Shown: one piece after another, positions 1 to 6,327 of the stretch
Layout: each line of letters starts with the position of its first letter
Position numbering within the stretch: the stretch's first letter is position 1
Source: Oscillospiraceae bacterium
GTDB lineage: Bacteria; Bacillota; Clostridia; Oscillospirales; Oscillospiraceae
Length of the DNA: 48,937 nt
Direction of reading: 5' to 3'
Assembly (NCBI GenBank): GCA_017502265.1
Contig: JAFVVI010000030.1
Location: 1-48,937 of the forward strand
Notes under the pieces: generated by a model
The model's database searches: none
What the model saw: the letters and a program-made list of their open reading frames with translations, nothing else
Told to the model about the DNA's origin: nothing
Made by a program: the position numbers and the translations under genes

Positions 1-593
1 CGGTTGGTATACGTGCACTAAAAGAGTTAGAACAAATCCTGCACAAAGCATATGTGCAGATTTTTAGCATGGAGCTATCTTCCGTGTTAAAAGAATTTAC
101 AGAAGTCTGTGAAAATCAAGGCATTAAGTCTGTAAAACCTTTTCTAGGTCTTTCAAAACAGATTGTACTTAGCTCTGGCGAAGAGTATAAACCCTCAAAC
201 GGTGAACGTGGTATTTTGTTACTACAGCAAAAGCTCGGGAAAGATGCCGATGCATACTTCCTAGACGAACCAGAGTTAGGTATGGGCAACTCCTACATAG
301 ATACGAATATACGTCCGTTAATCTCCGCACTTGCAAGAAGACACAAAGTTGTTGTAGTAGCCACGCACAATGCAAACATTGCAGTACGTACGTTGCCCTA
401 TACATCGATCTTCCGCGTACATGAAAATGGTGTCTATACGACCTATGTTGGCAATCCTTTTAATGATATGCTAGTCAATCTTGATGACCCAAGCGATGTC
501 CGTAGCTGGACTACGGAAAGTATGCATACATTGGAAGGCGGAGAAGAAGCTTTTTACGAAAGGAAGAATATTTATGAGTCAAAAAGTGATTGA
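1..593 (+). CDS. AAA/SMC-like ATPase, C-terminal part (5' end outside window)
   Basis: The reading frame is open from base 3 to the stop at 591-593, so this is the last 196 residues of a longer protein cut by the window edge; the GTG at 54 is only an internal codon. Visible motifs in order are an ABC-signature-like segment (PSNGERGILLL), a Walker B segment (DAYFLDEPELGMG) with the Asp-Glu pair, and an H-loop-like stretch (VVVVATHNANIAVRTLP). This order is the C-terminal half of an ABC/SMC-type ATPase head. The tail (TLEGGEEAFYERKNIY) resembles the end of TrlF/OLD-like AAA ATPases often found in bacterial defence loci; that assignment is from memory and tentative. A small gene overlaps its 3' end, suggesting a two-gene module. 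Confidence 0.8.
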   Translation, partial: VGIRALKELEQILHKAYVQIFSMELSSVLKEFTEVCENQGIKSVKPFLGLSKQIVLSSGEEYKPSNGERGILLLQQKLGKDADAYFLDEPELGMGNSYIDTNIRPLISALARRHKVVVVATHNANIAVRTLPYTSIFRVHENGVYTTYVGNPFNDMLVNLDDPSDVRSWTTESMHTLEGGEEAFYERKNIYESKSD

Positions 594-882
594 AGTCACA
601 CTAACTGTTTCATCTAATGTGGATGTTCTGATTTTCGGATTAGATGAGGAACACCCTGAGGCATACGTAGTAAATTTGAACAGCGCCAATAGTCAGAACG
701 AACTTAAAAATGTCTTTTCTCGACTTTTGCAAATGCTTCTATGCGAAGATATAGCCTTAAAATATATTATTGCTTCTGGCTATAATAAAGGACTCTATAA
801 AGATGTATGCAAAGAGTACATTGACGATCTAAATAGAGAATTGTTACAAGTAAAAGGGAATATAGATAAAGAAACCAACTAA
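574..882 (+). CDS. small partner protein of upstream ATPase, unknown function
   Basis: 102 residues, not recognised. I chose ATG 574 because an AGGAAG Shine-Dalgarno sequence lies at 561-566 and the protein then begins MSQKVIEVTLTVSS; the longer frame from 481 only repeats the ATPase coding strand in another phase. It overlaps the ATPase stop by 20 bases, so translation is probably coupled. The sequence is acidic, without signal peptide or membrane segment, with a predicted beta-rich N-terminus and a helical C-terminus. The tight overlap suggests a partner or regulator of the ATPase; no function is assigned. Confidence 0.65.
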   Translation: MSQKVIEVTLTVSSNVDVLIFGLDEEHPEAYVVNLNSANSQNELKNVFSRLLQMLLCEDIALKYIIASGYNKGLYKDVCKEYIDDLNRELLQVKGNIDKETN

Positions 883-1011
883 ATGCATCGTGAGGCATCA
901 GTATAACCTACCCTTCATTAAGACACTGTCAAGCACATACTTTTAAACAGCTATTTGCAATTTATATACGAGTTCAAATCACTCTCACTTCTCACTAATT
1001 AACCTTAAGTA

Positions 1012-1050
1012 ATAGGGCAGCCCTTATTTGGGGCTGCCCTTGGTTGTTAT
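1012..1050. terminator. bidirectional intrinsic terminator
   Basis: AGGGCAGCCC (1014-1023) pairs with GGGCTGCCCT (1031-1040) around a 7-base loop. It lies between two convergent genes, the small partner gene (plus) and the 102-residue gene (minus). Confidence 0.75.
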
Positions 1051-1052
1051 AC

Positions 1053-1361
1053 TTAGTTATTCAATTCTTGTGACAGGTATAGGCCGAGCTTGATACCATC
1101 AACAAAACCGGTTTGTTGGTGGCCACGGCAGAAACAACAGACGGCATATATCACCTCATCTTTCTCTCGTAATGTTTTGCCATTCACGGCTTCGTAAAGG
1201 TCCTCAAAGGCTTGCTTAATCTCCTCAGTGTCGCTATTACAGTTCTGATCGTAATATGCACCACAAAGAAAACCCAATACGCTATCAGCATCATCGCCAA
1301 AACTTGGTTGTGTGACAGTAAGTTTTGACTTCAGCGTTTTTACAAAATCATTCATTTTCAT
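1053..1361 (-). CDS. conserved hypothetical, 102 aa, downstream of fic-like gene
   Basis: 102-residue protein with no signal peptide or membrane span. The ATG at 1361 sits 9 bases after a GGAGG inside the end of the fic-like gene, and the two genes overlap by 14 bases, so they are translationally coupled. The segment FVDGIKLGLYLSQEL near the C-terminus resembles small proteins of clostridial mobile elements (DUF6809-like), but this is a weak recollection. Four cysteines are present, two of them in AVCCFC. Its position makes it a possible antitoxin-like or accessory partner of the Fic protein, although in known Fic toxin-antitoxin pairs the antitoxin carries an inhibitory Glu motif that I do not see here. 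Confidence 0.65.
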   Translation of the reverse strand: MKMNDFVKTLKSKLTVTQPSFGDDADSVLGFLCGAYYDQNCNSDTEEIKQAFEDLYEAVNGKTLREKDEVIYAVCCFCRGHQQTGFVDGIKLGLYLSQELNN

Positions 1362-2325
1362 CGTCGTCCGCCTCCTCTATATCACTTTCGCCCTCGCTGC
1401 TGCCATAATTTCTAAATCTAGCTTGCGGAGCGTCTCTTAGGTCTTCACGCCTTAGCTGACGAGCAAACCGCCCCTGTGCCTCTGCAACCACCTTAGCTAA
1501 GATCAAAGGATTTGTCGCCCATTTTGCGAGGCCATCGAGATATTGACTGCGGCGTTTATCGTCAATTATGAAAGGTGTCACGCCGTGACGGACACATTCC
1601 TTAAACATAATTAAGCGACCAACTCGTCCGTTGCCATCATCAAAAGGAACAATCTGTTCAAACTGGACATGGAAAGCGAGAATCTCTTCTAAGTCACTAC
1701 CTTTTCTACTTTCATACGACTGGATAAGCTTTTTTAGCATATCTCCAATTTTCTCTGCAGGTGGCATCGAACGATTACGCCTAACGCTACCTGCTTCGCG
1801 GTACACGCCAGGTGTAACCTGCCGTTTTCTATGATCCACCGTTCCAAACATCAGCAAATAGTGCAGCTGCATAATAAACTTATGGGACAGCGGCTCAGTC
1901 AAATGATCAATAATGTAATCGATGCATACGCAATGATTCATTGCTTCTACCATATCGGACACTTTGGTAGGTTCAAACAATTCACAGACCTTACCCTTTC
2001 TAAAAATCGACTCCACCTGATCCCGGGTAAGCCGGTTGCTTGCCATTCGACATGAGGAATAAGTGAAATTAATCTGTATGTAGTCATAAAAACCATGGTA
2101 GTTCTTCTTAGTTTTTTGCCGAATCAATTTCTTAGCCAAGGGTGAAATCACCGCTTTAGGGCGTTTGCTCACCATAGGCTTTGGCTTTTCAGCATCTTCT
2201 GGAATCAACCAAGTTCCGTTGTTATGCTTTGCTCCGGGAATGCGCTTTTGTCGGCAGTATTTGCGAGCGATGACCTCAGATACGCCCCACTTACTTGCTG
2301 CCTCTTTTACAGAAATATAGTCCAC
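1348..2325 (-). CDS. Fic-fold protein with N-terminal HTH; catalytic His and inhibitory Glu both replaced
   Basis: 325 residues. Residues 1-45 form an excisionase/MerR-like helix-turn-helix (YISVKEAASKWGVS, then GTWLIPEDAEKP). Residues about 80-290 are a Fic/DOC domain. The family core HxxFExIHPFxDGNGRxGR reads HVQFEQIVPFDDGNGRVGR here (H219 to R237), so Val226 replaces the catalytic His of HPFx(D/E)GN(G/K)R. The N-terminal inhibitory motif, normally (S/T)xxxE(G/N) just before N-x-L-T, reads YSSCRMASNRLT (89-100), so Ala95 replaces the inhibitory Glu. Fic enzymes usually AMPylate protein targets; this one is predicted unable to do canonical catalysis. The C-terminus is a long acidic tail. The start is GTG 2325 behind AAGGA. 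CGCGAAAC repeats lie just upstream. Confidence 0.88.
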   Translation of the reverse strand: MDYISVKEAASKWGVSEVIARKYCRQKRIPGAKHNNGTWLIPEDAEKPKPMVSKRPKAVISPLAKKLIRQKTKKNYHGFYDYIQINFTYSSCRMASNRLTRDQVESIFRKGKVCELFEPTKVSDMVEAMNHCVCIDYIIDHLTEPLSHKFIMQLHYLLMFGTVDHRKRQVTPGVYREAGSVRRNRSMPPAEKIGDMLKKLIQSYESRKGSDLEEILAFHVQFEQIVPFDDGNGRVGRLIMFKECVRHGVTPFIIDDKRRSQYLDGLAKWATNPLILAKVVAEAQGRFARQLRREDLRDAPQARFRNYGSSEGESDIEEADDDENE

Positions 2326-2351
2326 AAATCATTCATCCTTTCTCTTGGAGA

Positions 2352-2392
2352 CGCGAAACCCCGCGAAACACTTGGGTCTCCGCGAAACACTT
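2352..2392. repeat. three CGCGAAAC repeats upstream of fic-like gene
   Basis: CGCGAAAC occurs at 2352-2359, 2362-2369 and 2381-2388; the last two extend to CGCGAAACACTT (2362-2373 and 2381-2392), which are 19 bases apart. They lie 27-67 bases upstream of the GTG start, so they could be operator sites, possibly for the protein's own HTH domain. That role is inferred from position only. Confidence 0.5.
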
Positions 2393-2470
2393 TCGTAACG
2401 AATTCATAACGAAACAGGACGGACACAATGTACCAGATGGATGAAAGTTCAATTTTTTTGGGTAATAAAC

Positions 2471-2506
2471 GGACAGTATGGACAGAATAGACAGAATAAA
2501 CAGAAT
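2471..2506. repeat. four 9-bp iteron-like tandem repeats
   Basis: Four consecutive 9-mers, GGACAGTAT, GGACAGAAT, AGACAGAAT and AAACAGAAT, share (G/A)(G/A)ACAGAAT with exact 9-base spacing. No gene is supported on either strand here. The pattern resembles iterons of mobile-element replication or excision regions, but no initiator gene is adjacent. Confidence 0.6.
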
Positions 2507-2708
2507 ATTTTGAAGTCAATTTCCCATGGCATTCAAGAGGTCAGCGGTTTGATTCTGCTTGTTGTCACTGCAAATTCAGAGTCAACAAAAGGTTTGCTCG
2601 TATTTATCGCGAAAACCTTTGATTTCAAGACTTTTTGTATGTCTGTTCGAATATAAAATATCAAAATGGGCAAAGTATAATATCCCTGCCGGATGCAAGA
2701 AAAAAGCA

Positions 2709-2737
2709 TTGACATTTGGATATGTTTATATTATACT
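2709..2737 (+). promoter_or_regulatory. sigma-A promoter of tRNA-Asn
   Basis: Perfect -35 TTGACA (2709-2714), 17-base spacer, -10 TATACT (2732-2737); transcription would start about 5 bases before the mature tRNA. Confidence 0.85.
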
Positions 2738-2749
2738 ACTGACAGATAT

Positions 2750-2825
2750 TCCCCCTTAGCTCAGTCGGTAGAGCGACGGACTGTTAATCCGCAGGTCGTT
2801 GGTTCAAGTCCAACAGGGGGAGCCA
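2750..2825 (+). tRNA. tRNA-Asn (anticodon GTT)
   Basis: A full cloverleaf is visible: acceptor TCCCCCT (2750-2756) with AGGGGGA (2815-2821), D arm GCTC/GAGC, anticodon loop with GTT at 2783-2785, and T arm GGTTCAAGTCC. The discriminator is G2822 and CCA (2823-2825) is encoded. A terminator follows 2 bases later. The neighbouring asparaginase and the aspS-gatCAB operon also concern asparagine, so tRNA-Asn may be the substrate of that amidotransferase. Confidence 0.96.
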
Positions 2826-2827
2826 AA

Positions 2828-2864
2828 AAATAACAGATACCCATTTGGGTATCTGTTATTTTTT
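2828..2864 (+). terminator. intrinsic terminator of tRNA-Asn
   Basis: A 15-bp stem, 2828-2842 with 2847-2861 (core AACAGATACCC with GGGTATCTGTT), a 4-base ATTT loop and a T run. Confidence 0.9.
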
Positions 2865-2879
2865 ATTGCAGGTCACAGA

Positions 2880-3004
2880 TGGACTCGAACCCATAGCAGT
2901 GGAAGTGTCCGGTGGACACTTCCTGCAACCAGTGCAAACACTGGTTGCTACAGTAATTTGCTCCCAGCGGGAGCAAATGCATATCGAGTCCAACAGGGGG
3001 CGCC
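2880..3004 (+). repeat. tRNA-linked hairpin element A (T-arm inverted repeats plus three 10-bp hairpins)
   Basis: The element opens with TGGACTCGA (2880-2888), the reverse complement of a tRNA T-arm, and closes with TCGAGTCCA (2984-2992). The closing copy continues into ACAGGGGG and CGCC, so 2984-3004 matches the tRNA-Asn 3' end (2804-2824) at 19 of 21 positions. Inside are three perfect 10-bp hairpins: GGAAGTGTCC/GGACACTTCC (2901-2923, loop GGT), GCAACCAGTG/CACTGGTTGC (2925-2948, loop CAAA) and ATTTGCTCCC/GGGAGCAAAT (2956-2978, loop AGC). The whole can fold as a four-way junction. A related element follows tRNA-Val at 15286-15525. It is either a structured RNA or a tRNA-targeting mini-element; I recognise no described family. 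Confidence 0.75.
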
Positions 3005-3005
3005 C

Positions 3006-3033
3006 AAAAACACACCAAACGGTGTGTTTTTTT
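3006..3033 (+). terminator. intrinsic terminator after hairpin element A
   Basis: AAAAACACACC (3006-3016) pairs with GGTGTGTTTTT (3021-3031) around AAAC, followed by T's. A second terminator here implies that transcripts cross element A. Confidence 0.8.
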
Positions 3034-3078
3034 ATTTAATTTTAATCTATACTTATACACAAGTGTCCTTGGTTATTA

Positions 3079-3106
3079 TTGAAAAGACAAATTTTTTTGA
3101 TATAAT
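3079..3106 (+). promoter_or_regulatory. sigma-A promoter of transglutaminase-like gene
   Basis: TTGAAA (3079-3084), 16-base spacer, perfect TATAAT (3101-3106); it gives a leader of about 115 bases. Confidence 0.7.
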
Positions 3107-3228
3107 AAAAATGTATAAGGGCAGTGATTATATATTTGTGTGTTAAACTACTGTGTTGAAACTACAATACTATTTATTAGAGTAAAATTTCAAAAGTGCC
3201 TTTTGAATTTATTATGGAGGCAAACAAA

Positions 3229-4071
3229 ATGTCAATTAGATCAACAATAAAAAAATTGAACGAAATAAAGAAGGCATTCCGGGAATTGCAGATAGAGCGC
3301 AAAAATGAGAAAAGCATTACTGAAAGTTTTCTTAATTCTATATATTTGTTTTCTGATTATACAATGGGTGAGACGAATAATGAATATCAATTTACGCACG
3401 AGGAACAGCAATTAAATGCTTTTTGGAAATACGACTTAAGAAATATTGCCGGTAATGGCGACACTGTCAGCAAGGTACATCGTATTATGCAATGGATTAC
3501 CGATAACAGTATATACGATGGTAACAGCCCTCTTGGGCCGTCTTTACCCGACAAAATTTTGGAATACGGATTTGAGAACAAGCAGCCGATTAACTGCGCT
3601 AATCGTGCAATTATCTTTTCAGATGCTCTTGCAAAAATTGGTGTTTTCGCAATACCTGTATGGCTTGAACATCGCACCGAAAACGGCATAGTACATTGTC
3701 ATGTTATTGCTCAAGTTTGGTTGCAGGAATACGGGTGCTGGGGTGCCTATGACCCGTCATTTAATACAAGTTTTCAATACCAAGGGAAACCTGTTGATAT
3801 TCCATCTCTCGCTATGTTGGTACGTAGAAAAAGGAAGTTTCAGATAATCGATAATAAAAGTGGGAAAACCACGGATAAAGGACGCCTATGTACAGTTTTC
3901 GGGTTGATGGATATTTCAGTGTTTGCTGGTAATGCTTTCTCGAATAGAAATAAGTGGGACGAAAGATTGCATTTTGTTCCGGAAACATATAGGAAGCTTG
4001 CGGCCATACCAAATGAAAGAGTGATAGGTCTTGCCTCGTTCAACAAAGAACCGACAGGCAGAATTTATTAG
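3229..4071 (+). CDS. transglutaminase-like cysteine protease-fold protein
   Basis: 280 residues from ATG 3229, chosen over the GTG at 3196 because GGAGG (3216-3220) lies 8 bases upstream. Residues about 70-180 carry a transglutaminase-like core: Cys123 in PINCANRAIIFSDAL, His158 in GIVHCHVIAQVWL and Asp175 in WGAYDPSF, in the order and context of the Cys-His-Asp triad of that superfamily. There is no signal peptide or membrane span, so it is probably cytosolic. Bacterial members are proteases, peptide:N-glycanase-like enzymes or crosslinkers; the substrate cannot be read from the sequence. The gene is AT-rich compared with the core genes to the right, which suggests transfer. It is followed by a hairpin array and another AT-rich gene. 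Confidence 0.75.
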   Translation: MSIRSTIKKLNEIKKAFRELQIERKNEKSITESFLNSIYLFSDYTMGETNNEYQFTHEEQQLNAFWKYDLRNIAGNGDTVSKVHRIMQWITDNSIYDGNSPLGPSLPDKILEYGFENKQPINCANRAIIFSDALAKIGVFAIPVWLEHRTENGIVHCHVIAQVWLQEYGCWGAYDPSFNTSFQYQGKPVDIPSLAMLVRRKRKFQIIDNKSGKTTDKGRLCTVFGLMDISVFAGNAFSNRNKWDERLHFVPETYRKLAAIPNERVIGLASFNKEPTGRIY

Positions 4072-4098
4072 AACCGCAACAGAATAAAATTGTAAGAG

Positions 4099-4129
4099 AA
4101 TCCTCGGTTTTTGCCCAGTTCTTTTTCGG
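4099..4129 (+). repeat. 31-bp direct repeat, left copy
   Basis: The segment AATCCTCGGTTTTT, then GCCCAGTTCTTTTTCGG, recurs at 5062-5092 with 28 of 31 identical bases. Both copies sit shortly after a stop codon (27 and 13 bases) and flank a block holding the hairpin array and the HExxH gene. Confidence 0.75.
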
Positions 4130-4132
4130 ACA

Positions 4133-4262
4133 CAACATCGTTTTGCAACGCAGTTGCAAACATCATTTGACCGCAGGTCAACATCATTCCGCTTGCGGAC
4201 ACAAAACGATGTTGCCTTCGGCAAACAGTGTAGTGCTTCGCACAAATACAATGCTCCGCATT
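4133..4262. repeat. intergenic hairpin array (closing stem, three hairpins, then three more)
   Basis: CAACATCGTTTTG (4133-4145) is perfectly inverted at 4202-4214. Between the arms are three short-loop hairpins: TTTGCAAC/GTTGCAAA (4142-4160, loop GCA), TTGACC/GGTCAA (4167-4181, loop GCA) and TCCGC/GCGGA (4188-4199, loop TT). The spacer ACATCATT occurs twice between them. Three more follow: TTGCC/GGCAA (4212-4224), GTGC/GCAC (4233-4243) and AATGC/GCATT (4250-4262), all with 3-base loops. The outer arm and first hairpin overlap, so they may be alternative folds. The layout of one closing stem around three hairpins parallels element A. Confidence 0.7.
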
Positions 4263-4289
4263 GATTTATTACCGCTTTTATGCTATGAT
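4261..4289 (+). promoter_or_regulatory. promoter of HExxH gene
   Basis: TTGATT (4261-4266), 17-base spacer, TATGAT (4284-4289). The predicted start is about 20 bases upstream of the TTG codon and directly after the hairpin array. Confidence 0.6.
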
Positions 4290-4310
4290 AAACCCAAGGC
4301 GGTGAGTTGA

Positions 4311-5048
4311 TTGATTTGCACAGTAGTCAATACTAACAATAATTGGTTTGTGTGTAAAACTGAAGGTTATGAATACCTTATTGATTTACTGGATTTTCTT
4401 TTGATAGAATATGTAAGAATTTTTGGTGAAGATACACTGTATGCAGAGAAATGTCTCATTTACAACGATCCTGAAGCGGAGTGTCCAATGTTGATTATCA
4501 ACGCTATACCCATACAGATAAGATTGGCTCAATCTTCATTAAATTATTGGGCACAAACTATATTGCAACTTTCTCACGAATTATGTCATTATTGTATTAG
4601 GCAACGAAATGATAATAAGAATTACACTTTATCGTGGTTTGAGGAAATTGTGTGTGAAGCAATATCATTGTATTTTTTAAAATGGGCTGCTGATAATTGG
4701 AATAAATGCAAATTAAGCAGAATATCTAGTGATTTTGGTAGTAACATAAAGGTATACTTATCAAATGAATTAATAAAAATGGGGACAGATGAGTTTAAAA
4801 TATGTACCGATAGAGATCTTCTTAAAAAGTATGAAGAGAGTAAAGCTACCGACAGGGAAACACACAGAAATGAGCGGAATAAATTATTTTTCGAGATTGT
4901 TAAAAATCCTGAAGCGTGCAAGTGCTTTTGTGACTATCCACAATATTTGAATTGTGACAAACTTACTATTGATTTTAATAAATGGGTTAAAATGGAAAAT
5001 AATCAAGTTTTAAGATTTTTATCATCAATACAACCTGTTGTTGACTAA
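4311..5048 (+). CDS. HExxH metallopeptidase-like protein
   Basis: 245 residues, start TTG 4311; the rare start is supported by AAGGCGGTGA at 4296-4305, five bases upstream. Residues 86-116 read QLSHELCHYC, then SWFEEIVCEAISLYF, giving H89-E90-x-x-H93 and a downstream acidic cluster (E111, E112, E116). This is the layout of gluzincin-like zinc peptidases, in which the third ligand is a Glu on a following helix. There is no signal peptide, so a cytosolic role is likely. The C-terminal 100 residues are helical and unrecognised. It is strongly AT-rich with A/T-ending codons, unlike the core genes. It sits in a block flanked by 31-bp direct repeats. The zinc-peptidase call is by motif only. Confidence 0.65.
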   Translation: MICTVVNTNNNWFVCKTEGYEYLIDLLDFLLIEYVRIFGEDTLYAEKCLIYNDPEAECPMLIINAIPIQIRLAQSSLNYWAQTILQLSHELCHYCIRQRNDNKNYTLSWFEEIVCEAISLYFLKWAADNWNKCKLSRISSDFGSNIKVYLSNELIKMGTDEFKICTDRDLLKKYEESKATDRETHRNERNKLFFEIVKNPEACKCFCDYPQYLNCDKLTIDFNKWVKMENNQVLRFLSSIQPVVD

Positions 5049-5061
5049 AAATTATATAGAA

Positions 5062-5092
5062 AATCCTCGGTTTTTACTCAGTTCTTTTTTGG
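5062..5092 (+). repeat. 31-bp direct repeat, right copy
   Basis: Second copy of the repeat at 4099-4129, with 3 differences, 13 bases after the HExxH gene stop. Confidence 0.75.
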
Positions 5093-5103
5093 TCAGTAGA
5101 GCC

Positions 5104-5146
5104 AAAAATCCCGTTCACGCAAGTGAACGGGATTTTACTTTTTTGT
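5104..5146 (+). terminator. intrinsic terminator after HExxH gene
   Basis: A 14-bp perfect stem (5105-5118 with 5123-5136; core ATCCCGTTCAC), loop GCAA, then ACTTTTTT. Confidence 0.9.
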
Positions 5147-5159
5147 TATTTGCAATATC

Positions 5160-5188
5160 TTGCGCCGGTGCGCGCCCTATGATATAAT
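5160..5188 (+). promoter_or_regulatory. promoter of asparaginase gene
   Basis: TTGCGC (5160-5165), 17-base spacer, perfect TATAAT (5183-5188). Confidence 0.65.
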
Positions 5189-5229
5189 CCATTTAAGATA
5201 TTGTCATTCCCTCACTGGAGGTTTTCTCT

Positions 5230-6273
5230 ATGTATCACTACGAAAACAACAAGCCGAAGATCCTTGTCATTCTCACCGGCGGTACGATCTGCTCCTCCAC
5301 CAACGATGAAGGGCAGCGGTACTCCAATGCGGAAAATGTGAAAATCATCGGCCATTATCAGAAGAGCAACTCCCCTTTCAGCGGCAAAGTGGATTTTGAC
5401 AAAGAAATCCCCTTGGACACCCTCAGTGAGAATATGACCGTCGCAAGATGGAACACACTGCTGGAAGCCCTTAAGGCCGTAAACTACACCAATTATAAGG
5501 GTATTATTATCCTCCACGGCACGGACACTTTGGCCTACACCGCTTCCCTGCTGGCCATCACCTTAGCCGGCATGCCCATCCCCGTTTGTCTGGTATCCAG
5601 CCAGCTGCCTCTGGACAAGGAGGGCACCAACGGCCACGCAAATTTCCGGGCCGCCGTGGAGCTGATCATGAACGGCATCGCCCCCAATGTATATGCCGTA
5701 TACCGCAATAGCGACAATATTATCTACGCCCATTTTGGCGCCCAGCTGCTACAATGTAAAAATTACAGCGACGACTTTTTTAGCCGCGGTATGACGCCTG
5801 TCAGTGCAGAGAATGCCCGTTGGGAAGGTCTGCCTTTCCGCACAAACCATTTGTACCTACAGAAAATAGAGAAGCTTTCTTCCTGCGTGCTGAAGATCGT
5901 CCCCTATGTGGGCCTGGACTACAACGCCTTCCATTTGGAGGGCATCCGCGCCATTGTCCACGGCACATACCATTCCCAGTCCGTGTGCGTAGAGCGAAGC
6001 CAAGGCGCAGGCGAGTATAGCAGCGCTTCCATTTTGCAGTTGATCGACCGCTGCAACGAAAAAGACATTCCGGTATTTTTAGCGCCCTGCAGCCCGGAAG
6101 CTGCCAAATATGAATCCACCGGCGATGCGGTGGGACACGGCGCAGGTCACATTTGCAAAACCACCAACGAAATGGCCTATATAAAAGTGTTGGTAGGCTG
6201 CGCCCTCGGCCTTAATCAGCAGGCATTGGAAACCTTTGTGAACGAAGACATCAATAACGAGTGTATCTATTAA
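5230..6273 (+). CDS. ansA: L-asparaginase (type I-like)
   Basis: 347 residues; it hydrolyses L-asparagine to aspartate and ammonia. The two family threonine motifs are present: TGGTI near residue 13 (ILTGGTICSS) and HGTDTLAYTAS near residue 97. LVSSQLPLDKEGTNGHANFRAA matches the conserved segment after the second motif. There is no signal peptide, as in the cytoplasmic type I enzymes, although the length also fits related glutaminase-asparaginases. The start at ATG 5230 follows GGAGG (5217-5221) by 8 bases. The gene is convergent with the aspS-gatCAB operon, from which it is separated by one shared terminator, and lies near tRNA-Asn, so this region concentrates asparagine-related functions. 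Confidence 0.88.
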   Translation: MYHYENNKPKILVILTGGTICSSTNDEGQRYSNAENVKIIGHYQKSNSPFSGKVDFDKEIPLDTLSENMTVARWNTLLEALKAVNYTNYKGIIILHGTDTLAYTASLLAITLAGMPIPVCLVSSQLPLDKEGTNGHANFRAAVELIMNGIAPNVYAVYRNSDNIIYAHFGAQLLQCKNYSDDFFSRGMTPVSAENARWEGLPFRTNHLYLQKIEKLSSCVLKIVPYVGLDYNAFHLEGIRAIVHGTYHSQSVCVERSQGAGEYSSASILQLIDRCNEKDIPVFLAPCSPEAAKYESTGDAVGHGAGHICKTTNEMAYIKVLVGCALGLNQQALETFVNEDINNECIY

Positions 6274-6274
6274 G

Positions 6275-6316
6275 AAAACCCCCTTTTGCACCAAGTGCAA
6301 AAGGGGGTTCTTTTAT
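6275..6316. terminator. bidirectional terminator between ansA and gatB
   Basis: A 15-bp stem with core CCCCCTTTTGCAC (6277-6291) pairing to 6295-6309, 3-base loop, with A/T runs on both sides; it serves both convergent units. Confidence 0.88.
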
Positions 6317-6327
6317 CATTGGGACAA

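Noticed and set aside
2950..3004. Second tRNA gene after tRNA-Asn
   Set aside because: Only the T-arm 3' half and part of the acceptor are present; no D arm or anticodon arm. It is a copy of the tRNA end.
2799..3146. 115-codon open frame after tRNA-Asn
   Set aside because: It runs across the tRNA, two terminators and the hairpin element; not a protein gene.
4133..4262. Possible CRISPR array
   Set aside because: The hairpins differ in sequence, the spacer is the same rather than unique, and no cas gene is present. The 9-bp tandem repeats at 2471 fail for the same reasons.
2984..5092. Classical genomic island with attR at the tRNA 3' copy
   Set aside because: The copy is only 180 bases from the tRNA and there is no integrase gene in between or nearby, so a full island is not supported.
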